From contig CALHYX010000027.1 of NCBI GenBank assembly GCA_938041035.1, positions 1-62,753 on the forward strand: 62,753 bases of DNA, written 5' to 3'. Position 1 is the first letter of the stretch, and each line of letters begins with the position of its first letter. The stretch is from an uncultured Acidimicrobiales bacterium (GTDB lineage Bacteria; Actinomycetota; Acidimicrobiia; Acidimicrobiales; SHLQ01). Both the position numbers and the translations under genes were made by a program. Below the pieces are notes generated by a model. That model saw only the letters and a list, made by a program, of their open reading frames with translations. It made no database searches and was not told the origin of the DNA. This document shows, in pieces, positions 52,376 through 60,574 of the stretch.

Positions 52376-52459
52376 AAGGCGCTCGTCATCCAATCGGCGA
52401 AAGCAGATGGGGTTTGAGGCCGTGACACCGTGGTCGCGACCCACCGTGGGGCGTCGTTT

Positions 52460-54136
52460 CTAGGGTCGCTGCGGCAGGCTGAAGCGCAGCAGGGCCTCCC
52501 GGCGATCCAGGTCCGGCAGGGCCCGGCGTCGACTGTCGGCGCTGAGCATCCCGCGTCGAATCGCGTCGGCCTGACCCGAGGGGGTGACCGGTGCCTCAAC
52601 CGGCACGGGACGCGGCGCGGGGGGCGCCAGCGCCTTGCCCTTTTGGCCCGGCCCGGCCGGGTCTGGGGCGGCCGGGGCGACGCCGGCGGGGGCGAGCGCG
52701 TCGTCGTCGACGACAACCCACTGCCCGCCGGACCAGACCACGACCTTGCCGTCGCCGCCGTAGTCGATGCGGGTGCGCTTATCGACCTCGGTGGTGAACA
52801 GGTCGAGCTGTTCGTAGGACCCGCCGAGGATCTGGTTGGCGTCGGCGCCGAGCCAGCGTTCCAGGATCGATGCGTAATACGAACGGAAGTCCATCGACGC
52901 CTCGAGATCGCCGCGCGAGGTCAACCGGTTCAGGTTCGGGTGGGTGCCGTGGAACCCGCCGCGCACCTGAGAGCCGATGACGAAGGCATTCGACGCCGAC
53001 CCGTGGTCCGTACCGCCGCTGTCGTTCGCAGCCGCACGGCGCCCGAACTCGCTGAAGGTCATTACCGTCACCCGGTCGCGATACGCGGGGGCAAGCGTGG
53101 CGAAGAAGGCGTCGATGCCGTCGTCGAGTTCCTGCATGCGCCGGTCGTGCTCGGCGGTCTGATCGTCGTGGGTGTCGAAGGAGCCGAACCCAACGTTGAG
53201 CACGCGCGCCCCGACGTTGAGGTTGATCAGCCGGGCGGCGATCGTGAGATCCACGACCGGGTCGGAGACGTTCTCGGGAAGCTCCGGGGAGTACACCGGC
53301 TGCACTGTCTGGGCGGTATCGATCGCCTTGGCAAACACCGATGCGGTCGCCTGCGCCCACGGTCCTTTGCCGTGGTCGGCGGTGGCCATCGCCTGGATGG
53401 CCTCGTAGGCCACCACTTCCCACGGGTCGCCGGTGGACGAGCCGTACAGTTCGCCGTAGGTCGGCAGGCCGATCGGCTGGATCGAGTCGCCGCGCAGGTG
53501 AAGCGGAATACCCGAATCGCCGACCGTGATGCCCGACAACGAGCCACCTACCGCGTCGAGGTAGCGGCCGAGCCACCCGCTCGACACGGGGCCGGAGAGC
53601 TTGCCGCTCATCCACTGGGCCATCGAGGAGAAGTGACTGTGGTCATCGGCGGGGTTGCCGATTCCCTGGACGATGGCGACGTCGCCCTGATCGAAGCGCT
53701 GCTTGAGCTTCGGAAGGTTCGGGTGGAGGGCCATGCCGTTGCCGATGCCGTGGGCCTCGGTGGCCGAAAGCGCCAGCGGACCCCGCAGGTCGTAGTACTT
53801 CGCCCGAGCGAGAGGGGCGACGGTATTGAGGCCGTCGTTGCCCCCGGCGAGCATGATGACGACGAGGATGTTCTCGCCCGGTCCGAGCGGTGCGGCGTCG
53901 GCGGCCTCGGCCAGGATTGACGGCCCGACCAAGCTGGCGCCGCCGAGGGCGAGGGCGCCCTGCAGGAAACGTCGGCGACTGACGCCGTCGACGCTCCGGT
54001 CGGGTTCGCACATCGCGTCGTACACGGTGGCCAGTTCGGGGTCGCCGAGTCGGGCGAAGGACTGTCGACTCGGCCGCATTCGAGACTTGCGGGAGTTGGT
54101 TTTGGACATCTTCATCTCCGTCATCCTCTCCGTCAT
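52460..54136 (-). CDS. DUF1501 Tat-exported protein
   Basis: This 558-residue protein has a Tat signal (VSRRRFLQGALALGGASLVG) after a 45-residue N-terminal extension. The DUF1501 fold follows, related to alkaline-phosphatase/sulfatase-type hydrolases: VIMLAGGNDGLNTVAPLA, NDDHSHFSSM-like HSHFSSMAQWM, VMTFSEFGRRAAANDSGGTD HGSASNAFVIG. The metal-type residues of that superfamily (Asp, His in the last block) seem present. ATG 54136 overlaps the DUF1800 stop (ATGA), and the two families co-occur widely. Biochemical function is not known. Confidence 0.88.
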   Translation of the reverse strand: MTERMTEMKMSKTNSRKSRMRPSRQSFARLGDPELATVYDAMCEPDRSVDGVSRRRFLQGALALGGASLVGPSILAEAADAAPLGPGENILVVIMLAGGNDGLNTVAPLARAKYYDLRGPLALSATEAHGIGNGMALHPNLPKLKQRFDQGDVAIVQGIGNPADDHSHFSSMAQWMSGKLSGPVSSGWLGRYLDAVGGSLSGITVGDSGIPLHLRGDSIQPIGLPTYGELYGSSTGDPWEVVAYEAIQAMATADHGKGPWAQATASVFAKAIDTAQTVQPVYSPELPENVSDPVVDLTIAARLINLNVGARVLNVGFGSFDTHDDQTAEHDRRMQELDDGIDAFFATLAPAYRDRVTVMTFSEFGRRAAANDSGGTDHGSASNAFVIGSQVRGGFHGTHPNLNRLTSRGDLEASMDFRSYYASILERWLGADANQILGGSYEQLDLFTTEVDKRTRIDYGGDGKVVVWSGGQWVVVDDDALAPAGVAPAAPDPAGPGQKGKALAPPAPRPVPVEAPVTPSGQADAIRRGMLSADSRRRALPDLDRREALLRFSLPQRP

Positions 54137-55452
54137 GCCAGCTGAAAATCGGGCGAAAGGGCACCGAGCAGGAACCCGTTGGGCTGCAGCGACCAACGCA
54201 GGCCGTTGCTTTGACACCTCTGTGCCCAGGCGGCGATCTCCGCCACCGTTGCGGGCGACGGTTCGACGATGCCCAGCTCGCTGATGATCCGGCCGGCGAT
54301 GGCGGCGGGGTTCTCGCCTCCGACGATGCTGTCGAGGAAGCCGACATCATCGATCTTCCAGCGCATGAAGGTCGCGAATCGAGCCCGACCCCACGCCGTC
54401 GCCGTGGACAACCAGTAACCATTGTTCTTCCATCCGGCGACGTTGGGCGGCTCAAAGAGCACCTGGCCCATACCGGACATCAGATAGTGGTACTGCTGAC
54501 CCTCGACGGGGACCCCCGTGCGCTTCACGAGGCTGCCGACGTATTCCACCGGGCTCTTGACGAGTGCGAACCGGCTTTCGTCGCCCCAGAACTCCGGGTG
54601 GGTGAGGATGGCCCGCACCAGCTCGGCGATGTTCAGGTTCTCGGCCCGGAAGGTGGCGGCCAGACTGTCGACCAGCGCCGCCGAGGGGCTGTTGTGGGCG
54701 AAGAAGCGCCAGAGCTTGCGGGCGATGAAGCGGGAGCACTGCACCGCTTTGGAGCCGTAACAGATCTCGTCGATGGCGGCGGGTCCGCTCCAGTTTCGGG
54801 TGATGCCGAAGAGCGTCTTGTTGGAGTTGTCGTGCAGTTCGGGCTTGAACACGTAGTCCGAGACGTAGGTCCACGTGCCGTTGATCTTCACGTAGCCAAC
54901 GGTGTTGTAGCCGGTCCAGGCCTTCGCCATCGATATGACGTCGCCCTCGGTGTAGTTGCCCACACCAAGGGTGAACAGCTCCATGAGTTCGCGGGCGAAG
55001 TTCTCCTGCTCGGCCCCTTTTTCGTTGGTCTCGTTGTCGAGGTAGATCAACATCGCGGGCTGCACCGAGACCGCCTGGACCAAATCCCGGAAGTTCCCGA
55101 GGCCCTCGGTCCGGAACAACATGTTCTGGTCCATCATCAGGTCCATCTCGTAAACCTTTTGCTGCTCGGTCGCGAAGTGACCGTGCCAAAACAGCGTCAT
55201 CTTCTCCTGCAACGGCGCCGGGGAGTGCATCAGCCGATCCATCCACCAGCCGGTGGCCGTCATCTGGCGATACCACTCCCGATCGTCGATCCACTGCGGT
55301 CGGGCCGGGGTCGGCGCGTCCAGCGCCGCCCGCAGTACCCGGTTGACCGCCGCCCCTCTGGTGAGGCCGACCAGCGCGTCGATTTCGGCGTCGGTTCCGC
55401 CGACTCCCACCCGCCGCAGCAAGTGGGCGGCGTCGTCTCTGTTCACTGCCAC
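54133..55452 (-). CDS. DUF1800 family protein
   Basis: This 439-residue protein carries the DUF1800 hallmarks: HLLRRVGVGGTDAEIDAL at the start, MTLFWHGHFATEQQKV, ENFARELMELFTLGVGNYTE, ARKLWRFFAHNSPS, FWGDESRFALVKSPVEYV and FEPPNVAGWKN. No signal peptide is obvious, so export may depend on its DUF1501 partner. The start is one of two nearby GTGs (55452 or 55446); neither has a good ribosome binding site. Role unknown; the pair is often linked to secreted or membrane-associated processes in Planctomycetes and Actinobacteria. Confidence 0.88.
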   Translation of the reverse strand: MAVNRDDAAHLLRRVGVGGTDAEIDALVGLTRGAAVNRVLRAALDAPTPARPQWIDDREWYRQMTATGWWMDRLMHSPAPLQEKMTLFWHGHFATEQQKVYEMDLMMDQNMLFRTEGLGNFRDLVQAVSVQPAMLIYLDNETNEKGAEQENFARELMELFTLGVGNYTEGDVISMAKAWTGYNTVGYVKINGTWTYVSDYVFKPELHDNSNKTLFGITRNWSGPAAIDEICYGSKAVQCSRFIARKLWRFFAHNSPSAALVDSLAATFRAENLNIAELVRAILTHPEFWGDESRFALVKSPVEYVGSLVKRTGVPVEGQQYHYLMSGMGQVLFEPPNVAGWKNNGYWLSTATAWGRARFATFMRWKIDDVGFLDSIVGGENPAAIAGRIISELGIVEPSPATVAEIAAWAQRCQSNGLRWSLQPNGFLLGALSPDFQLA

Positions 55453-55551
55453 AGGAATGCACCCCGTTTGGTTGACCGGTTACCCGCTCCTGAGTTGTCG
55501 GCCCGCCAACGACGCACCTTGAGCCCTTGTGCGACAGCGATCCGTATCCCC

Positions 55552-55557
55552 TAGGGT
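55552..55557 (+). promoter_or_regulatory. -10-like TAGGGT for the P450 gene
   Basis: TAGGGT lies 29 nt before the ATG and would leave a short leader that includes AGGAGG at 55576-55581. The divergent DUF1800 start is 100 bp away. Confidence 0.45.
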
Positions 55558-55586
55558 CGAAATGCAACCGGTTCTAGGAGGCCACC

Positions 55587-56840
55587 ATGGAACTGTCCGA
55601 CGTCGATCTACTCGATCTCGATCGTTTCCTCGCCCAGGAGCACCACGCCATGTTCTCGACGCTGCGCGCCGAGTCGCCGGTGCACTGGCACGAGGAGCCC
55701 GACGGCCCGGGGTTCTGGAATCTGACCCGGTACGACGACCTCGTCGAGGTGAACCGGCAGCCGGAGCTCTTCTCCTCCGAGGTCGGCGGGGTGAGCATGG
55801 CCGACATGGATCGGGACACCTCGACGGCGGCGTTCGACACCCGCGGCGTGATGATGTTGATGACCGATCCGCCCAAACACACCCGGTACCGCCGGCTGGT
55901 GTCCAAGGGTTTCACCCCGCGAATGATCGCCATGATCGAGGATTACCTGCGCAGCCGGGCGGTGGTCGTGGTCGACGAGATCATCGAGGCGGGGCGGTGC
56001 GACTTCGTCAGCGATCTCGCCGCTGACCTACCGCTGCAGGCCATCGCCCAGATCATGGGTGTACCCCAGGAGGACCGACGGAAGCTCTTCGAGTGGTCGA
56101 ACGCCATGATCGGCGCCGACGACCCGGAATACTCCGGCGGCGACGAGTCCACGACCGCCGCCCTCGAGCTCTACGCCTACTCCAACTCCCTGGCCAAGGC
56201 CCGCCGGGAAGACCCGCGCGACGACATCGTGACCACGCTGGTCAACGCCCAGATCGTCGACGACGAAGGGAACCTGACCTCGTTGAGCGAGATCGAGTTC
56301 GACGCCTTCATGTTGTTGCTCTCGGTGGCGGGGAACGAAACGACGCGCAACGCCACCGCCCACGGGATGCTCGCTCTCATCGAGCACCCGGAACAGTTCG
56401 CCAAACTCAAGGCCGACCCCGAGGGGCTGATGGATACCGCGGTCGATGAGATCTTGCGCTGGGGTACCCCGGTGATGCACTTTCGGCGCACGGCGACGGC
56501 GGACACCACCGTCGGCGGTCAGGCGATCAAGGCGGGCGACAAGGTCATCATGTGGCACATCTCGGCCAACCGGGACGAAGCCCAGTTTCCCGACCCGTTC
56601 ACGTTCGACATCGAGCGCACCCCCAACCTCCACGTCGCCTTCGGCGGCGGGGGTGCCCACTACTGTCTCGGCGCCAATCTGGCCCGCATGGAACTGAAGC
56701 TCATCTTCGCCGAGATCGTGGAGCGCATGCCCGACATCGCCCTGGCCGCGCCGCCCGAGCGGCTCCGCTCCAACTTCATCGGCGGGATCAAACACATGGA
56801 AGTCGCCTATACCCCCGGCCCCCGGATGAGCCCGGAGTAG
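55587..56840 (+). CDS. Cytochrome P450 (CYP125/CYP142-like)
   Basis: This is a 417-residue soluble bacterial P450. The oxygen-activating I helix is VAGNETTRNATAHG, the ExxR is in VDEILRWG, and the heme loop is FGGGGAHYCLGANLARMEL with the Cys ligand. The stretch VIMWHISANRDEAQFPDPFTFDIER and the spacing resemble the mycobacterial CYP124/125/142 group, which hydroxylate sterol or alkyl chain ends. It needs ferredoxin and reductase, not encoded nearby. A good AGGAGG site 5 nt before ATG supports the start. A sterol substrate is inference. Confidence 0.92.
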   Translation: MELSDVDLLDLDRFLAQEHHAMFSTLRAESPVHWHEEPDGPGFWNLTRYDDLVEVNRQPELFSSEVGGVSMADMDRDTSTAAFDTRGVMMLMTDPPKHTRYRRLVSKGFTPRMIAMIEDYLRSRAVVVVDEIIEAGRCDFVSDLAADLPLQAIAQIMGVPQEDRRKLFEWSNAMIGADDPEYSGGDESTTAALELYAYSNSLAKARREDPRDDIVTTLVNAQIVDDEGNLTSLSEIEFDAFMLLLSVAGNETTRNATAHGMLALIEHPEQFAKLKADPEGLMDTAVDEILRWGTPVMHFRRTATADTTVGGQAIKAGDKVIMWHISANRDEAQFPDPFTFDIERTPNLHVAFGGGGAHYCLGANLARMELKLIFAEIVERMPDIALAAPPERLRSNFIGGIKHMEVAYTPGPRMSPE

Positions 56841-56879
56841 GACGCAATAGGACAGGGTGATGCTCCGGCGCCCGACCGG

Positions 56880-57842
56880 TCAGGGCGAGGCCACGACCAC
56901 GGCCGAACATCCGACCTCGGTGAGCGCGGCAATCACCCGGTCGGGTCCCTCGGCCGGGACCAATCCCACGATCGACCCGCCGGAACCGGCGTAGTTGACC
57001 GCTGCGCCCGAGGCGCGAGCCACCGCCACCATCTCCGCGTGGTCGGGATGCAGATCACATACCGAGGCCCGCAGGTCAAACGACCGACCCATCGCCCATC
57101 CGAGCTGCTCGAGGTCGCGGGCCGCGAGAGCGTCCACCGCGACCGCGGCAGCTTGCGCCAGATCGACCATCGCCGCCCGCACGGCGGCGTCGCCGGTGTC
57201 GAATCGGGCCCGCAGGTCGCCGTGCACCACACCGCTGGACTCCGCGGCCGCGGCTTTCCAGGCGACGAATAGCGGCAGACCGTCAACATCGATCGGGCGC
57301 ACCGTGGCCCGATACCGGTGGTCCCCCACCGGCTTCGCCGTAGCCCCAAAGTCCATGTCCAAGGCCCGGTCGTGCGCCTGCACCAGCCGATCCTGAAGCC
57401 CGGCACCGATACCGAGGTCGTCGACCTCGACCGCCAGCGCCATCACCGCCAAATCCGTCGGCGCCAACTCGATCGCCGACGCGGCGGCGAGCGCCCGAAG
57501 AACGGCGATGATCACCGCACTCGACCCGGCCAGGCCCACCTCCCGGGGAATCCGGGTCTCGACGGCGACGGGCGTTCCGGGGTCATCGATCCCGGCGCCG
57601 GTGAACAAGCGGCGCCGGGCCGCGCCGATCAGCCGAGCGAGTTCAGGATCGGGCGCGGCGAGTGCGGCCGCACCGGCCGCGCCACGCCCCACCGCACCCG
57701 TCGCTGGACCCGTAACGAGGCGGGCGGTCGCATGAAACTCCTGGATGGGCACCGCGACGACCCGGCCGCCGTACCCGTCGGATGGGTTGCCGGCCAGGGC
57801 AGCTCGGGCCGGCACCCGGTGGACCCCCGCCCCGGTACTCAC
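56880..57842 (-). CDS. GHMP kinase, glucuronokinase-like
   Basis: This is a 320-residue GHMP sugar kinase. Motif 1 (RVPARAALAGNPSDGYGGR) with its NPSDGYGG core is typical of glucuronokinase-like and related sugar-1-kinases rather than mevalonate kinases. Motif 2 is PREVGLAGSSAVIIAVL and motif 3 NYAGSGGSIVGLV. It would phosphorylate the anomeric OH of a free sugar, feeding nucleotide-sugar synthesis or salvage. GTG overlaps the stop of the SGNH gene (GTGA). It is the last gene of a three-gene operon and could supply precursors for surface glycans. Confidence 0.8.
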   Translation of the reverse strand: MSTGAGVHRVPARAALAGNPSDGYGGRVVAVPIQEFHATARLVTGPATGAVGRGAAGAAALAAPDPELARLIGAARRRLFTGAGIDDPGTPVAVETRIPREVGLAGSSAVIIAVLRALAAASAIELAPTDLAVMALAVEVDDLGIGAGLQDRLVQAHDRALDMDFGATAKPVGDHRYRATVRPIDVDGLPLFVAWKAAAAESSGVVHGDLRARFDTGDAAVRAAMVDLAQAAAVAVDALAARDLEQLGWAMGRSFDLRASVCDLHPDHAEMVAVARASGAAVNYAGSGGSIVGLVPAEGPDRVIAALTEVGCSAVVVASP

Positions 57843-58735
57843 GGCACCCAGGGGTCGTCACAGGGTCCGTTGTTGTACCTGGGGTTGGAGCGCCACTCCC
57901 CGGAGATCCACGATGGTTCGATCGAGATGCCCCAGTCCGTGTGCAGGCGGTCGACGATGACCTCGGCCGCCCGGCGGGCGCCTTCACGACACAGGTGTAC
58001 ACCGTCGGGCTTGCGCAGCGGCACGGGGATCCCCACCAGTCCGTCGACCGACTCCACGTATTCGCCGTCGGCCCCGCGAAGGTGTTCCCCGGCGTCGATC
58101 CAGTAGACCCGGTCGTGGCGCTCGGCCGTGGACCCCGTCATCGCGTTCAGGCGCTCGACGGCTGCGGTTTCGAGTCCGGGGAGCATCCCCACCAGGTACA
58201 CCTCGGCCCCCTCCTGGTTCAGCACCCCGATCGCGAAATCCAGCAGCGCGGCGAATTTCTCATCCCAGTCACCGTCGGTGGGGTGCGGATTCCGTTCCTC
58301 ATCGCGGATATTGGCCCCGATATCCCAGATGCCGAGTTGCAGCAGTACAACATCGGGTTTCGTGGTCTTGACGACGTCACCCCACAGGCTCGGCCATCGA
58401 TTCGCGTCGGCGAAGCTGAGGGCGAAACCCCATTGCGTCATCTCCTGGACCGTCGATTCCCGGCCCGACTCCAGCGCCTCGACGAGCGGCGGCGCGATCT
58501 CGTAGGTGACACTGTCTCCGATCACCAGCACTCGAAGCGGGTCGTTCTCATCGACCACCCGCTCGATGGGCAGTGCCGGGGTGGTCACATCAACCGGCGG
58601 CGTCGAGATTGCGATCGAGGACGCGGCGGACGGAGGCTCGGCCGCCTGCGGTCGATCGTCGATGGACCCGCCGCAGCCTGCGATGAGGAGCGCGATGGCG
58701 AACAGCGAAGCCACCGCCGGGCGGAATCGGCTCAT
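57839..58735 (-). CDS. SGNH/GDSL hydrolase lipoprotein
   Basis: This 298-residue exported esterase has a lipoprotein signal (ASLFAIALLIAGCGG) and an SGNH domain. The nucleophile is VLVIGDSVTYEI, the Gly/Asn region lies around VVLLQLGIWDIG (the Asn is replaced, as in some DUF459-like members), and the catalytic Asp-His are in KPDGVHLCREGA. Such enzymes remove acetyl or acyl groups from polysaccharides or lipids outside the membrane. ATG overlaps the stop of the upstream membrane protein and its own stop overlaps the sugar kinase, indicating co-translation of all three. Confidence 0.85.
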   Translation of the reverse strand: MSRFRPAVASLFAIALLIAGCGGSIDDRPQAAEPPSAASSIAISTPPVDVTTPALPIERVVDENDPLRVLVIGDSVTYEIAPPLVEALESGRESTVQEMTQWGFALSFADANRWPSLWGDVVKTTKPDVVLLQLGIWDIGANIRDEERNPHPTDGDWDEKFAALLDFAIGVLNQEGAEVYLVGMLPGLETAAVERLNAMTGSTAERHDRVYWIDAGEHLRGADGEYVESVDGLVGIPVPLRKPDGVHLCREGARRAAEVIVDRLHTDWGISIEPSWISGEWRSNPRYNNGPCDDPWVP

Positions 58736-59274
58736 ATGTCGAGGGACGGCGCCGGGCCAACCGGGCCGACATCGGGTGGAGCGATGGGCAGGCCATGGCG
58801 GCCCGCCACCGGAGCGATGGCCTGGAGCAGGCCCTCGGGACCCGACGAGTAGGTGTTGAGCGCAAGCGGCGTGTTGATGATCTCGCCCCCCGAGCGACCG
58901 ATTGCCACCACCGAATCGACCACCGGCGACCGGCTGGGTACCAGCCCCACCGACTCGAGTTCGGACCAGTCCCAGGAACGATTACGCCGAAGCGTGCGCA
59001 GATGCAGTCCATCATCATCCGCGCGCAGGCGGACGGCGACCGCGACCATCAGCGCGAGCCAGCCCGCGACGCCGGCGACGAGCATGTCGAGCCCCCACCA
59101 GGGGCCCACCACCTCGATGTCACGAATGAAGACCTCGAAGGCCACCGCGACGATGAACGCGATGGCGGCTGCAGCAACGACGGTGCCGAGGATCCAGGTC
59201 GGCGACGAGCCGGTCTCAAAGACGTGGTCGCTCCCCGACGCCAGCGGCGAGGGGGCGTCGGATTCATCGGTCAC
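58732..59274 (-). CDS. Membrane protein with PH-like (bPH) domain
   Basis: This is a 180-residue protein with two membrane helices near the N-terminus (WILGTVVAAAAIAFIVAVAF and LDMLVAGVAGWLALMVAVAV). A PH-like beta-barrel follows: VRLRADDDGLHLRTLRRNRSWDWSELESVGL and NTPLALNTYSSGPEGLL. This is common in actinobacteria next to envelope genes. GTG 59274 is preferred (TAGGTT 8 nt before it) over an upstream in-frame start at 59310. Function unknown; first gene of the operon with the SGNH hydrolase and the kinase. Divergent from the next gene with 67 bp between starts. Confidence 0.8.
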   Translation of the reverse strand: MTDESDAPSPLASGSDHVFETGSSPTWILGTVVAAAAIAFIVAVAFEVFIRDIEVVGPWWGLDMLVAGVAGWLALMVAVAVRLRADDDGLHLRTLRRNRSWDWSELESVGLVPSRSPVVDSVVAIGRSGGEIINTPLALNTYSSGPEGLLQAIAPVAGRHGLPIAPPDVGPVGPAPSLDI

Positions 59275-59282
59275 GAAGATGC

Positions 59283-59288
59283 AACCTA
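59283..59288 (-). promoter_or_regulatory. -10-like TAGGTT for PH-like operon
   Basis: TAGGTT on the minus strand lies 8 nt before GTG 59274. Confidence 0.4.
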
Positions 59289-59329
59289 GTCGCGCTGCCC
59301 CGGTAACCAACCACGCCGCCGCCGTGATC

Positions 59330-59335
59330 TATCGT
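59330..59335 (+). promoter_or_regulatory. -10-like TATCGT for small membrane protein
   Basis: TATCGT lies 6 nt before GTG 59342. Confidence 0.6.
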
Positions 59336-59341
59336 CGGTGC

Positions 59342-60022
59342 GTGCGCCAGCTCCCCATGGTCCACCCGGACGACACCCCCCAGCTCGCCGACCGCCGGCG
59401 AACCGAAGCGCCCCCCGGACGCGGTGTCGCGTCGCGAGCGGCCGGCACCTCGCCCTTTCGCCCGGCCCGGGCCGTGTTCATCCGGGCCGTGTTCACCCTG
59501 GCCGTGTTCACCCTGACGATGGCGCTGGTGATATTCGGGCCGACGTCCGCCGGGGCGCAAACGGTCGACACCGGTCCGCCGGTCGATGAGAACGGCGACC
59601 CGATCGATTGCACCTGGGTGGAAGACCCCGACGCCGTCGTTCTCGCCACGGTGCTCGACACCTCATCCGACGCCGTCACCTATGACGTTACCGAAGTCGA
59701 GGACGGGGGTGCCCAGAATCCGCTCGTGGTGACCTACACGGACGGCTTCCCCGCGATCGAGGATGATCAGGTCGTCCGGGTTCGCGTCGTGTACGGGGTC
59801 GACGGCTCCGTCACCTCCGACGTCGGGTGTGGCGGCACCACCAGCTCCGATGACCAGCCGCTCGACCTCGATGAGGACGCCTTCGCCAAGCTCAGCGACT
59901 CGGTCGGGGAAACCGCGGACGAGGTCGGTGGCATCATCGGCCGGATCAGCCTCGGGGTCATCGCGGCGACCATCGTATTGACGGCGCTGTTTCGGCTGAT
60001 GCCGCGCACGATGCACGGCTGA
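59342..60022 (+). CDS. Secreted or membrane protein of unknown function
   Basis: I do not recognise this 226-residue protein. After about 40 basic residues there is a hydrophobic signal whose core is a tandem AVF(T/I) pentapeptide repeat (three 15-bp units at 59471-59515), ending in SAGAQT. The extracytoplasmic part is acidic (CTWVEDPDAVVLATVLDTS, VTYDVTEVEDGG, a single later Cys) with beta character. A C-terminal helix (GGIIGRISLGVIAATIVLTALFRLMP) anchors it. The GTG start is supported by TATCGT 6 nt upstream. It resembles thin cell-wall-facing actinobacterial proteins only in general layout. Confidence 0.7.
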   Translation: MRQLPMVHPDDTPQLADRRRTEAPPGRGVASRAAGTSPFRPARAVFIRAVFTLAVFTLTMALVIFGPTSAGAQTVDTGPPVDENGDPIDCTWVEDPDAVVLATVLDTSSDAVTYDVTEVEDGGAQNPLVVTYTDGFPAIEDDQVVRVRVVYGVDGSVTSDVGCGGTTSSDDQPLDLDEDAFAKLSDSVGETADEVGGIIGRISLGVIAATIVLTALFRLMPRTMHG

Positions 60023-60034
60023 GGACCGACCCGG

Positions 60035-60457
60035 TCAGCTCTTCTTCGCGGCCGACTTCTTGGCCGCAGCCTTCTTCTTGGCCGGCGCCTTCTTCGTTGT
60101 CTTCTTGGCCGCAGCCTTCTTCTTCGCCGGAGCCTTCTTCGTTGTCTTCTTCGCCGGCGCCTTCTTGGCCGCAGCCTTCTTCGTTGTCTGCTTCGCCGGA
60201 GCCTTCTTGGTTGTCTTCTTCGCCGCAGCCTTTTTCTTCGCCGGAGCCTTCTTCGTTGTCTTCTTCGCCGGAGCCTTCTTGGCCGCAGTCCCCGATGCCG
60301 CTGCGGCGGTCTCGGCGCCGGACGAGGTACCGGCGTCGTCATCGTCGACGAACGCGGCGCGAATGCGGTCGACCGCATCGTCGAGCACGCTCGCCAGCAC
60401 GTCGAGCTTCGACTCGACTACCTCAAGGATTTGTTGGATGTTCGGTTTCTGATCCAC
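60035..60457 (-). CDS. Histone H1-like Lys/Ala/Pro-rich protein
   Basis: This 140-residue protein has a short acidic helical N-terminus (about 45 residues, IQQILEVVESKLDVLASVLDD) and a tail of about 75 residues made of KKAPAKKTTKKAPAKKK-type repeats. The tail resembles eukaryotic H1, Hc1/AlgP and the C-terminus of mycobacterial HupB. It should bind nucleic acid non-specifically, compacting DNA, perhaps anchored through the N-terminal helix. No HU domain is present. The GTG start has TAGGCT 6 nt upstream. The tail DNA is internally repetitive (60046-60290), so its length may vary between strains. Confidence 0.85.
   Translation of the reverse strand: MDQKPNIQQILEVVESKLDVLASVLDDAVDRIRAAFVDDDDAGTSSGAETAAAASGTAAKKAPAKKTTKKAPAKKKAAAKKTTKKAPAKQTTKKAAAKKAPAKKTTKKAPAKKKAAAKKTTKKAPAKKKAAAKKSAAKKS
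60046..60290 (-). repeat. Degenerate short tandem repeats coding for the Lys/Ala tail
   Basis: On the plus strand the units CTTCTTCGCCGGAGCCTTCT and GGCCGCAGCCTTCTTC alternate through the region. They encode AKKAPAKK and KKAAAKK blocks in the histone-like gene. Confidence 0.85.
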
Positions 60458-60463
60458 GCCGTG

Positions 60464-60469
60464 AGCCTA
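60464..60469 (-). promoter_or_regulatory. -10-like TAGGCT for histone-like gene
   Basis: TAGGCT on the minus strand lies 6 nt before GTG 60457. Confidence 0.55.
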
Positions 60470-60562
60470 GCGACCGCCGCTCCCAAGACCCCGACATTCT
60501 GTAAGAATTCACTCAGTTGGGACCGGACCCGTCCCATCGCTGCATCCCTCGCCCCGCTCGGG

Positions 60563-60568
60563 CACACT
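60563..60568 (+). promoter_or_regulatory. -10-like CACACT for PAC2 gene
   Basis: CACACT lies 6 nt before GTG 60575; one mismatch to TANNNT. It decides this start over an in-frame codon 144 nt upstream. Confidence 0.4.
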
Positions 60569-60574
60569 GAGCAC

